Part shown: piece after piece, positions 53,436-64,000 of the stretch
Numbering within the stretch: the first letter of the stretch is position 1
How the letters are laid out: each line of letters opens with the position of its first letter
Assembly: GCA_001579985.1 (NCBI GenBank)
Contig: LRSR01008390.1
Location: 1-64,000, forward strand
Origin: Hypsibius dujardini
Lineage: Eukaryota; Tardigrada; Eutardigrada; Parachela; Hypsibiidae
Reading direction: 5' to 3'
Length of the DNA stretch: 64,000 nucleotides
The notes under the pieces: generated by a model
The model's input: the letters and a program-made list of their open reading frames with translations, nothing else
Databases searched by the model: none
Told to the model about the DNA's origin: nothing
Program-made: the position numbers and the translations under genes

Positions 53436-54266
53436 CTAGGAATGATACACCCTCCCCGTATTGTATTATTTCTCACCCATGAGGAATAGCGGGAAAACAA
53501 TCAATCCCGGCGGAGTGTTCAGAACGATGTCCGTTTTGGCCACCAGCGGGTAGATCACCCACGGCAGAAATGTGATCACAAAGAGTAGACACAGGGCAAT
53601 CATGGTTTTGGTCACTCCAGCTCCTCGATTATCCTGCAGATGATGCTTATGCGTTGACTCCACCGAGTGGCCCTAATGGTGGACGCCACTTGAAGCGTCA
53701 GTACGTTTCGTTGACACCTCCACCGCTACGATCGCTCGATGACGGGCCACTTCCACCTGTGCTACTTTAGGCAAAACAAAACAACTAAAAACACGCTTAC
53801 TATATTAGCCTTTTAGTACTGATTAAATTTGATTTTTTTATGAATTAATTTAAATATGAAATAGCGTACCCGCCTTGACTGCGATAGCTGAATAACAAGT
53901 TACAATACACACACAAGCGATCGCAATGAAGAAGACCTTTTTAAACTAAGAATAAGCCCAGGATGGACCTTGGCGACGTAGCAGCGGTCTAAGGTGAGAT
54001 TAAAGCCAAAATCCACTCTGACGTGAAAAACGGTAGACCCATGTAAATGATCACAACAACCCAAGGCATAGCGACTAGGGCCGCCGTACATGCAGGAGTG
54101 TGAACTCAGACGATACGGTTGGCGACCACAATGGCGAAAAAACGATGAAGCGCCAGAGTGACAAAAACGTTCACGAAGCAGATGATGTTGTAGCCGAACG
54201 CGACGAACTGGCATAAAGGGTCGTAAGCTGGCAAGGCCAAGAAATTCGGTAAATCAACGAGACAAC
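53436..54266 (-). pseudogene. rhodopsin-like GPCR pseudogene, copy 2
   Basis: Paralogue of 8861-9690 without the LINE. It reads DPLCQFVAFGYN, LALHRFF, then NRIV and the same TGA; TM4; and farther on NRGAGVTKTMIALC with FLPWVIYPL, the CWxP-like TM6 motif, better kept than in copy 1. The shared stop means it died before the block duplicated. Confidence 0.75.
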
Positions 54267-54589
54267 CTAGAATTTTAAATGCAACATTAGATTTTTATCC
54301 TTGAGATTTTTTGCTATGTAAATTCTTTTTTTCGGATCTGCTGCCTTTTCAACACCGCCAAGAGGGTGTCGTTGAGCCAGGAAATGATTAAGTTCGCGCG
54401 AGAGGTAAAGTTTCAATCAGCCGTGAAGTTCTCGCTAAAGGATTCCATATTTTGTGATTGCGGTGGAGTTATCCCACTCAAAAAAGGAGAACAAAAAGGG
54501 GATTTCATATCTCGGTTTCACTGGGATATTTTTCCACTGTAAAGGGAATTTTTATTTATGGTTACGCTTTGTTAAGTGATATTCATTTT

Positions 54590-55220
54590 AAGTAAATAAG
54601 CAGAAGTAAAATAAAATTAGCCAGGCGGGATTTTTTCTCGTGATGCCTGAAATGATTGAGTGACTTATTATCACTGGTGTTTAATTGCTTGATTGCCACA
54701 ACATCTTAGTAATGATTTCAGGGCTTCCTTTAAAAACGCGGTTTCGTTTAAATTGTGAAGTTTATTATAATTACTTATTTATTATTATTATAATATTATA
54801 TTATATTATTATAATCACTTACATATTTCTCCTTTGTCCTGAGCCAATCTGTCAGTTCATTTGTCTGTCTGTCTCTTAGTGTGTCTGTGTGTCTGCCTGT
54901 CTGTCTATCGCCCCAGTGTTTCATGTATCTAAGTTTATATCGCTTTTCTTCTCAGCACGGCATTCCAGCGGTTTCACCCTCTTTCTCCAGCTCTCACCCC
55001 TCCTCCTCTTTCTCGGCCTGAGCCTTCTCTCATCCTTCATTTACGGCTTTACCTCAACAACCTCAAGGAGTCGTGCGTGCGTGAACGCGCCTACAAGGAG
55101 AACGTCATGTTGCGTGGCCGGCTTTATGGGGATTACAAACTCGTCCAAAAAGGCCGGGAACTGGAGGCACCGTCGTGTGATACGCTCACGCGAGCTTTCA
55201 AAAAATTTTCTTCAGCCTAA
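54590..55220 (+). pseudogene. DNAJB copy F (intron 1 piece plus deleted last exon)
   Basis: Begins with the intron-1-like GGGATTTTTTCTCGTGATGCC, has an AT-rich insertion near 54775-54830, a short GTCT tract (54860-54910), and an exon 4 copy 54956-55220 with the same internal deletion as copy B (TTCATTTACGGCTT then TACCTCAACAACCTC). No J domain. Non-functional. Confidence 0.86.
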
Positions 55221-55916
55221 TTTTTCGGTTTAGAACAATTTTGTCGGGATATATACAGCAAATAGTTTAGTTTAGGTAGTAAGATATAGCAGATAGGCAT
55301 CTGCTATATCTGAATTCCAAATAATTTCCGTGTGGCTGACCAGTATGTTCAGAAATTTGCATTCGAGGAACCGATTGCTTGTTTCTTGATTATTCTCTCG
55401 GCTTTGTGGTTTATGTGCTGAAATTGTTGTTTTATGCTTTATTCTACTAATATTTATTTCTCTATTATTTATAGTTAACTGATTCACATCTCTGTGACAC
55501 TTTTAAGTTCTGACGTACCTTTTCGTACGGCGCCTGCACTCGATAAAATTAGAGAAAAATAGTTTCCTCCAAACTGATATCACTCACATGTATAGAGTGC
55601 TTATCACTCCACCTCCGTCGGAAATGAATAGAGTACAATTGAATCGAGGAAGATTGCGCATATCTTCAGCCAGGATAACTTGGTCCTCTCTCTTTACCAC
55701 GACTTTGTAGCAAGTGCACTCCGCTGTGATAAATTGTGCAAATAACTTTCTGGTCTTCCATATCGCTTCCTACATTGCAGACAATTAAACTGCGAGTAGT
55801 AAACTCTTTGGGTAGAACTTTAGTGGGAGTTGTGTGCGCTAGCTAATAATTTGTTTGCTTCCTTTACCATTCTTGCCTGCCTGTAATACCAATTTATTTT
55901 CGATCTGTGGTGTGAC
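55221..55916 (+). promoter_or_regulatory. conserved spacer and presumed promoter of K7
   Basis: Nearly the same as the K1 spacer, ending TTTTCGATCTGTGGTGTGAC before ATG 55917. All shared landmarks are present. Confidence 0.6.
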
Positions 55917-58900
55917 ATGGATGAACATGGATCCGATTCATTCATGGATGGAGCCATGGATGAAATCGGGAAAGGGAAAAACGATTTTGTTTTCACAGAC
56001 AGCGATGGTTTGAAAAACGTTTGTCGTCCTAGCACTGAAAATCCGGATTATACATTTAACGATTATAATGATGTTCACCAAGTGAAGGCGTTTTACTGGG
56101 CTCCTGATCTCAATCCTCGTGGAGACCCTGCCAAAACATATGCGTTAAAAGTTAAGAGCTGGACTCGGAAACCAAATGCAGAATCGAAAAATCTTTTACA
56201 ACTCACAAATAAGCATATCATTCGGTACTTTGCCGTTGGTACCATGACTGACGACGACGATGACGACGATTGGAACTATTGTTGCATACTCATGAAATTA
56301 TGCAGCGGGATAACGCTTACCGAATTCATCAAGAACAACAAGGAGTATTGCTCAACTGAAGTCCTTGTCGACTACACGTTGCAACTGGCTTCTGGTCTTC
56401 ATTACCTTCATGAAAACATGAAGTTTATTCACGGACGCATAGATTCATCAACCATACTGATGAAAGACTCCGAAGGAAAAAAACTAAAAATTACTAATCT
56501 CGAATATGCATTCCAGCGCAAGTCTGCGAGATCGTCAGAGGAGCAAAGGGAAAGTATTCATTGGTCAAGATATAACAATTACTGCAACCGCTATTCTTTC
56601 ATGTCACCAGAAATTATTCCATGGCTGGTTTACGAAGAAGATGGAGATTTAAGCTCTTCAATCGACATATGGAGCCAGGGGTGTGTGGTCTTGGACATGT
56701 ATTTAGTGCGAGAAGGACAGCTTCTGAATCTCTATGCAAATTACTGTGACCGTCATACTATTGAGGGGCACGTACGTGAAGGATTTCCTCTAATACCCCA
56801 AATTCCAGATAATATGCCAGATGAGCTGAAAGTTCTGGCTGTTCATTGTTTAAAAACCAATCCAGACGACCGTCCAACCGCGGCGAACTTGCTGAGTTCC
56901 GCTGACCGCGCGTCCTTGATGCTGAAGGCATTTGACCAGCGAGAAATTACGGCAACGGCCATGGTTCATGACGGGGATAGAAGCTCTGGTACATTTAAAT
57001 ACACATTTAAGGACTGCTTTAGCGACCTAAAATTTGGGTTTCGTCGTATCCCTGCTGGCTACGCTCACTGTTTTGCGGCACATGGATATCTTGGATTTAT
57101 TAGCGCGGTGGACGCATTTTACTTGGATGATGGTAAACCCGTCGCGAAGCATGCCGGAGACCAGGCGTGTAGACTTCTCTTTGAAGATGTATGTGACACC
57201 AGGTCAAAAAAGTTAGAATCCTTATTAGGACTCGAGCATCCAAACATTCTTCAATATATTGTTATCGGTCACGCAAGTCGGCCACACATCGATGAAGCCA
57301 GCCATTACTGTTTACTCATGGAGCGGTGCAGCGGGATCACGTTGAGGGACTTTATCAAGAGCAACCCTACACACTGTTCTACGGAACGCATCCTCAAATA
57401 TACGAATCAGGTGGCTTCCGGTCTTCATTACCTGCATGAAGGAATTAATACGACCAAGTTTGTTCATGGAGACATAACATCTTCGAACATAATGATGAAG
57501 GAGTTCACGGGCGAAATCCTTAAGATTATTGACATCGAAAAAGCGTTTCAGCAGCCGCTCGCCCTGAAACCGTCAAAGAAGAAATTCTATATGCGGGAGG
57601 GATCGTATAATTTCATGTCACCAGAAATGGCGGTGTGGCATGATTCTAATGATTCCGCCAATTCGAATGATTCGAAAGTTACTCGACCAACTCCAGACTC
57701 CGCAACTGACATATATAGCCTAGGGTGTGTGATCATGGACATGTATTTCGCGAGTCAAGGGCAGGCTTTATGGCCGAATCGCAATAGTTACAATATTTAT
57801 TCCGCTATGATAAGTGAACATCCTTTGACACCTCGCATGCCAAAAAATTTGCCTCATGAGCTCAAATTTCTGGCCCGCCAATGTCTGCAGATTAACCCAA
57901 GCGATCGTCCAACGGGGGCAGTCCTCGTTAATCAGAGCCAGCTGTACCTCATAAAATTATCACAGGTAAGGACGGCAAAAGATAAAATTAGTTAATCAAT
58001 ACGTTTTTCTAATTAATTAAAATTAAGTTTTTAAGAGTTGTTAGTTAAGTTTTTAAGTTGCTGAATTTATAGTAATTTTAGAGTAACTTATGCTTTCTAA
58101 ATTTTCAATCACCGGTTAAAATTCATGGTTAAGACGATATGCATTCCAGGAACAAAACGCGGCGGCCTTTTTCAATTACGCTGATCGCGAGTACTTCAAA
58201 TGTGCGGACGGGGAGATTCAGTATTACCTCTCAGCGCCAAAGATTTGGCTTGCCCCATCAGGTGGATACGGGTACGTGGTCCAAGTGAATTCCTATCGGA
58301 TTGGCGCAGACTTGGTTGAGCACGGTCCTCGACACCTGGCATTGAAGACCTTCTTCGAAAAATTGGAGCATGACGAAATCGATAGAATAACACGGATTCT
58401 CCCCAAACTAGACCATGACAACATTGTTAAGTATCTCGCAGTCGGATGTTTTGAACCGGATCAGCGGTTCAGACTCATCATGGAGTGCTACAGCGGTGGC
58501 ACCCTCACACAGGCAGCTGAAAAGGGTTTATCGGTTGAAACGCAGAAAAAGTACGCGAACCATCTGATCTGCGGCATCCATTATCTCCACATAGAAAATA
58601 ACCCGCCCATCGTGCACAAGGATTTGAAAGGCGTGAACGTCGTTTTCTCAGATGAGACTAAAACTACGCTGAAAATATGTGACCTAGACAGCTGTAGTGT
58701 CGGCCGAAGAGTCGAGCAGCAGTCGTACATTTCGCGGGTGCGCTTCACCGCGGGATTCGTATCGCCAGAATTGTTGAAGTGGAAGAATTCAGCACCTGCC
58801 AAGGGTGACTACCCTGTCGGCCGGGCCACGGATATCTGGAGTTTAGGGGCGGTCGTTCTCGAAATGTACAACCGAGGAAAACTGCCCGATATCCCCTCAT

Positions 58901-59412
58901 TCCAGCGTGGTGATATACTAACAATCACAGCCAACGCGAATGTGGACATTCCACCTATTGGGGAAGAATTGCTGGCCTTAGCAGCGAAGTGTCTGGTGAA
59001 CGAGCCGGGGGACCGACCAAGCATCGAACAATTGCGGGACGAGTTTTCGAAGGAGTAAGACGTCAAGTCTTGATGAAATATGGCTAAGCTGAAAATCATT
59101 TGCTGTCCAACAAAATCAATTTTTAACGTCTGACCTATCTTATTTTTGAATATTTGAATATACAGAAGTGGATTGCGGGCCATAGCGTTATATGAATATC
59201 AAGCCGGTAAGCGGAGACTTACGTAAATAAATGTCTTTTCAATATGGATTTGACTTATACCTTCCATCTCGTCTTTTTTCTAGCCGATGAGACGGAGATC
59301 TCATTTGATCCCGGGGATGTGATCACGCAGATCGATAAAGTTGATGCCGGTACGCATATACGCAACATGTATCATCCATAAATCACCAATAGAACAGGCA
59401 GACAGACAAACA

Positions 59413-59450
<38 letters not shown>

Positions 59451-59662
59451 CCGACAGGCAAACAAGCAGGCAGGCAGACAGATAGAGACAGGCAGGCAGC
59501 AGACATAGAAAGACGGTGACGCACAGGCATGCCTACAACTAGGCAGGTAGGCAGACAGGCTGACATGAGCAGATGTTCTTTTTTGCAGGTTGGTATGGGG
59601 GAATGGCGGTCAACGGCACGTACGGCCTCTTCCCGGCAAACTATGTTGAAATGATTTCCTAG
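55917..59662 (+). CDS. K7: triple kinase-like domain protein with C-terminal SH3 (1044 aa if fully spliced)
   Basis: Paralogue of K1 with the same structure: exons 55917-57965, 58150-59054, 59166-59206, 59284-59349 and 59589-59662, in phase, 1045 codons with the stop. Domain 1 is a pseudokinase (HGR near 170; WSQG for WSLG) and has a run of seven Asp at about 112-118. Domain 2 keeps HGD near 515 but lost the VAIK Lys. Domain 3 has GGYGYV, ALK, HKDLKGVN near 837 and DLD. The TAA at 59056 overlaps donor GTAAGA; splicing there makes a Glu codon and enters the SH3 exons (ALYEYQA, EISFDPGD, GLFPANYV). Frame, donor and all SH3 splice sites are kept in both K1 and K7 despite many other differences, which argues for use. 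SH3 partners are proline-rich proteins; targets unknown. Confidence 0.8.
59395..59560. repeat. (CAGG/CAGA)n microsatellite in SH3 intron of K7
   Basis: GGCAGGCAGGCAGACAG-type repeats, the counterpart of 14928-15075 in K1 but with a different repeat layout. Confidence 0.9.
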
Positions 59663-60000
59663 AGTATCCGCTTCTGTAATGGGATGCATTTCGTTCGACT
59701 TGATCAGGTTGGCATGTAGAACTGAACGACGGCTTGTGTGTTTGCTTCAATACGCTTGTTTTTGATTTTTTAATTTTCACCCACGGCCACATCCGTTTTC
59801 CATCCCTTCGGCTTATAGTTTTTCTCAGAGATCAATTTTTTATTACTATTTTTCGCTTTTTGTAAAACATTTGTTCCAGTCCCGCACTGTGCTTTGAAAT
59901 GAAACATTCATCACATACGAGTAACTTTCTTTCTGATTGCTTGGGCTCATCTGCGTCGCCGTTTGTACAGTTAGAAATAATTAGTTAGTTAATTAGTTAA
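59663..60000. other. 3' flank of K7
   Basis: Matches the K1 flank to about 59948, where the duplicated block ends. No gene. Confidence 0.65.
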
Positions 60001-60004
60001 TTAG

Positions 60005-60180
60005 TAAGTGTAGCACGATGTAACTAGTGTAGCCAGTGTAGCACGGTGTAGCCAATGTAGCCAGTGTAGCACGGTGTAGCCAGTGTAGCCAGTGCAGCAC
60101 GGTGTAGCCTGTGTAGCCAGTGTAGCCAGTGTAGCAAGGTGTAGCTAGTGTAGCCAGCGTAGCCAGTGTAGCCAGTGTGA
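60005..60180. repeat. minisatellite (TGTAGCCAG)n
   Basis: About 19 copies of a 9-base unit with TGTAGCACGG variants. Confidence 0.9.
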
Positions 60181-61559
60181 AAAAAAATTCAGGGAAATCG
60201 GGGTATGTAATTACATTTCGACTCTCGTTAGTGGTGCAGCCTGAACATTCTGCGCTAACCGGCAATACTTTGCCACGCGGGCTACAACTTCCTGCACTGA
60301 TCTCAACTATCTAAATTAATCACATCTTGTTATAATGGCTACATCTTGATAAACTAGGTACAATGTGCAACACTGGCCTTGCAATGCTAAGAGATTTAGC
60401 TAGTTCTAGCACAGGCCTTTACAAATTTCCAGCGGCTACTTTTAATTTAAGAATAACGGTACAACTGTGATATGGGTGCACGCACTCGCCTTCAATAGAT
60501 GTACATTGATGAAATAAACTCCCTAGAGTACATGGTTAAAGCCCATGGCTACCTATACGCTATCCCTTCAGCAGTGGAATAATGTAATAAACATAAATTC
60601 CAAATTTGACTGATTGCAAGTCGCCATTGTGCAACCATTAATCTGAAATCGCAGGCTTACAATTTTTTTTAGGACTTAGTGCATATTTGCTCAGGTAATC
60701 TAAACAATACTATAATAGAACAAACTCATATGCTATATAGTTGTGCATTTCAAGCTCCCACAAGCTCTCATTTTGCTAGTGAAATAATGGAATAATGAGA
60801 TAAGTTAAACAGCAGCGCTCATGCGTTTGGTTGCGGAATATTTTAATAACCTATTTGCGTGGTAAGTTGGCAATGGTAACCAAACAATTGTCGTGTAGCC
60901 ATAAAATAATGGAATACGTAAAAGAGTAGCGCATTAATCTCCAGGGCGGATGGAGGTTCTGTCACAGGGCTCGGCCAAAGTACTGACTAGAAAGTTGGTG
61001 CTTTTGCAGAAAAGTAGAGGTTTAAGAAGTGAAACCGCTCGAATATAAGCATTATTAGTTATATTTTTAGAGGATAGAAGTTTGTGGGTAACTGCCTTGC
61101 CTGCTTATTGGTCAAAACATTTGCTATCTGCTTAGCCATGTTATTTTATATTGGTTCTATTGAATGTTATATATTGTGGTTGACCTATTGGTTTAATGTT
61201 TGTCCGTTTATCCGTCTATGTGCCTGAGTGTCCGTGCCTCAAGTCAATCTGTCTGTCCCTGCGTCTGTGCGTCCGGCAATCATACCATCTATCTTAATTA
61301 TCGCTTCAATTTATTCCAAAGCTGCACTAAAAGGACGATGACGGGAAAACGGAATACCCGCAGAGCTGACCTAGCGTCAGTGAACATAATCGTACGTTTC
61401 AGTGGTATCATGGACTTTATTATTATTTAAAGTAAGCTCAGAAACATTCTGATCGCTCTTGTCATGGACTGCCTGCTTGACGAGCGAACTGTTCGGAAGA
61501 ATTTGGCATCGGAAATTGATGGGGGTTGCCCTACTATGTAAACTTTTTTATAAGAACGT
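60181..61559. other. no gene seen
   Basis: AT-rich. A weak GTCT-like stretch at 61198-61275 is the only repeat. No splice-supported coding sequence recognised. Confidence 0.4.
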
Positions 61560-62390
61560 CGGGTTTGCAAACAGCCTTTGAGCCTGCCTGTTAATCTTTC
61601 GGGCAATCTATGCTCTTCCAGACTTCCAATAACCTGGTAGATTGATTGCGACGAAGACAGGTTTTTTGGATGGATTGGGGACCGCCAGAAGGACTACTGT
61701 AACGTTGGGAAGGCTTTCCAGTTATTTGAAAGGTTGACCTACCACCCGTCATGATACCGTACATCTGGAAAGCCGTCAGACCATCCCGAAGCCGTCATAG
61801 AAGCTATTTCTCTCGAGCAATTGAGCTTTCAGGACATACGTCAATCATCTAAATATTTCGTTCTGTTTCACCACTATACTTCCGGATGGTTATGGTAAAG
61901 CTTAAGAGAAGTCTGCCTGTATTCTGGGGCGTTCGTCTGCCTTCTAATAGGCCTGCCTGCTTGTGGGCGACCCGTAAATATACTGGATAAATTGTGGCGC
62001 AACTGATAGGTTCACCTACTAGTTAAAGTTCCACCTACCCGTTCAAGCCTTTCGTTAGTCTTCCGAACGGCACGTCAACCTTCCGGATATTCACTCATGT
62101 TTTAGGATGGTCCGTCAGCCGTCTTAATATTTAGTTTCCATTATCATTTTCCGGATGAACATGCCAGGCGCGAGCTTTCGGGTTAGTCTGTCAGCTTTCG
62201 GGGCGGTCCGACTGCTGTATGGATAGGACGCCAGTTTCCGCATGGTCCTAAGCCTTTGAGACGGTCTGTCAATTTGTGGGACGGGTCGTCATCCGTCAGG
62301 TCAGGTCGCAAGCCCTGCGATCAGCCAATTAGCTAGACGCACCAACAGCCTAAATGGGTCTGTCAACTTCCGAATCATCCATTGTCCTTC
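61560..62390. repeat. highly diverged tandem repeat, period about 19-20
   Basis: Units resembling CTGTCAACTTTCCGGACGGT recur for about 800 bases (for example CTGTCAGCTTTCGGGGCGGT, CTGTCAATTTGTGGGACGGG, CGTCAACCTTCCGGATATTC), each much altered. It looks like an old satellite-type array. Confidence 0.6.
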
Positions 62391-64000
62391 CTCAATGCCT
62401 TTCAAATATTTCAGGCAAACAGCGATCTTTTTAAGGTTGTATAAAGCATTTAGACACCCAACCCATTTATGTTACATGTTTCGCTACTTTTGCGTCATCC
62501 CGCAAAAATTGTAAATTTTGAATTTGTCGTTATATTTTTTAACTCAATAAAACTTGTTTAGAAATTCTGAATTTTTTGGTATTATTAAGTTATAGCAACT
62601 TCAACTTTTTAAGTTGTTTCTACATTTTTCTGGAACTTCGGGACGAAGACTTGAAGCAGAATTTGTGTTCCTGTTTGTGATATGCAATCTTTTTTGTATG
62701 CAGTAGTGATGGCAAAAACTGAATTTACTAAGCAAATAAATTTTAGCTAGTTTTAGTTTTCTAGTAATTAAGAATATTCAGTTTTGAGTGTGTTCAGCCG
62801 GATAATAATTGTGACACTTCTTTTAATGGGGGCTTTAAAACTTTAATAGCGATCAAGTCGTACGGATTGCATGTGTTTGGCGTTCAGGTCTACCATACAC
62901 ATTTAACGCACAACGGCTCTTCATCTTGCCCTTGACTTGTCTCTTATAGGGCCTATAGTGAAGAATTGAGAAAGGGTTTACCACTGCTTGGTCGAAACCA
63001 ATGAATTAATTCTAAATTCAATTTGAATTTCAAGCTTTTGAAACTTTACCATAATAAAAAAAAAAATTTCCGTCACATTGCTTACTTTATTCGATTAAAA
63101 AGTACAATTTTGGTATAGTATTTGGATCTTTGCAAAACTCGGAAATGATACCAAGATAGTTTATTTGTGGATTTACAGGATTGTAAAATGCTTCAATGAT
63201 GAATAAACTTTATAGCCCAATGACATTTCGCCATGAAATATTTCCGCGAATTAAATTAATTTGAATATTAATCAGCTAAGTTTGGCCGTTTCTAAAGGGA
63301 AATGGTGGTCATACTGGCCGCACTTTTCTTGCTATAGTACAAAGAGGTTAGTGCATCGTTAATCATCAGTGCGCCCATAGACAAATTGTTAATTTTTTAA
63401 GTGGAAAGCGACTTAAAATTATCTGGACTGGTAAATTGAAAGACAATGCATTGTGGTCTCGAACTACAATGAGCTTTGTAGAAAACGGTTACTTAAAAAT
63501 TATGAATGTGCCATGTCTGAAATCATCCATATTTCACATAAAAAAATTGATTTTAAAATTAGGTAAATTAAGGTAGTATAGGGACTGATTTTACCAATTC
63601 AAACTTTAGAATACGATATTGGTACTGGTACTGTATTGGCCACAGGTGGTGTACAATTGTACACCTAAACATGGAATGTAGTCAGGACTGACATGCCGAA
63701 AAGTAAAGTTTTTGTGAATTAATATTCTACGGTAGTCAGACTGATTGATTTACGTCATTGTCATTGATTGGAATTTGGAACCTTTGATTATAAAATTTTG
63801 ATTTTTTTATGTTCTCGATACATAGTAAAAGCTAATATTTATGTGTACTTGCAAAGTATTTTTGTTTCACATTGGGCGATCATATCACGATGAAGCATAA
63901 TACTCAAAAAATTTACGCTTTTTATGACAAAGCATGAGTACGTTAACAATAGCAATAATGGTTGCGCTTCCGACCTTTATATGTTCATATACAGTGCTGA
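62391..64000. other. no gene seen
   Basis: AT-rich unique sequence to the right edge, without open frames or repeats that I can interpret. Confidence 0.45.

Noticed and set aside
63000-64000. Possible RNA genes or exons near the right edge
   Set aside because: I looked for tRNA-like arms and open frames on both strands and saw none I could support.

Overview
The window is nuclear DNA of a small invertebrate. Genes have short spliceosomal introns (about 90-230 bases, a few longer), animal gene families are present (DNAJB12/14-type co-chaperone, rhodopsin-like receptors, Ly6 protein, trypsin-like protein, PHD finger), and introns are filled with (GTCT)n microsatellites. The set of families reminds me of tardigrades, but that is a weak guess; an ecdysozoan animal is as far as the sequence itself takes me.

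Layout. 0.3-2.1 kb: minus-strand trypsin-like serine protease homologue that runs off the left edge. 2.8-3.1 kb: a small TA-flanked DNA element. 3.9-6.3 kb: a complete four-exon DNAJB12/DNAJB14 gene. From 6.3 to about 40 kb, and again at 50.7-59.7 kb, lies an array of unusual multi-domain STE/MAP3K-like kinase or pseudokinase genes, called K0 to K8 here: K0 (fragment, 6.9 kb), K1 (11.25-15.17), K2 (18.0-19.9), K3 (25.1-28.0), K4 (28.8-30.6), K5 (decaying, 33.9-35.7), K6 (37.7-39.7), K8 (fragment, 50.7-51.2) and K7 (55.9-59.7). K0, K1, K2, K3, K5 and K7 are each preceded by a piece of the DNAJB gene (its 3' end) and by the same 0.65-0.7 kb spacer; K6 keeps only part of the spacer. The repeat unit is therefore [DNAJB 3' part + spacer + kinase gene], and many unit edges fall in the (GTCT)n tracts of the DNAJB introns. 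K1 and K7 sit in a larger duplicated block (about 7.6-15.5 kb and 53.25-59.95 kb) that also carries a receptor pseudogene; only the first copy has a LINE insertion.

Most striking point: K1 and K7 each encode three kinase-like domains, and the apparent stop codon after the third overlaps a good splice donor. Splicing there joins, in frame, to three exons encoding an SH3 domain of drebrin-like/cortactin type, giving intact 1030- and 1044-residue triple-kinase-SH3 proteins in both copies. Catalytic residues are lost by position: domain 1 usually has HGN/HGR/HGY in place of HRD, and K3 has lost the catalytic Asp in all three domains. This looks like a fast-evolving scaffold or decoy-kinase family.

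Between the arrays (40-50.5 kb) lie minisatellites, a broken coiled-coil exon, an intact minus-strand rhodopsin-like receptor (43.6-45.4), a small minus-strand open frame (46.0-46.5), an intact secreted protein with three CC-ending repeats (46.9-49.0) and a minus-strand Ly6-type gene with one in-frame stop (49.6-50.2). Several foldback MITEs, a pogo-like MITE and other inverted-repeat elements are scattered between units. From 59.7 kb to the right end I see only minisatellites and AT-rich DNA without convincing genes.
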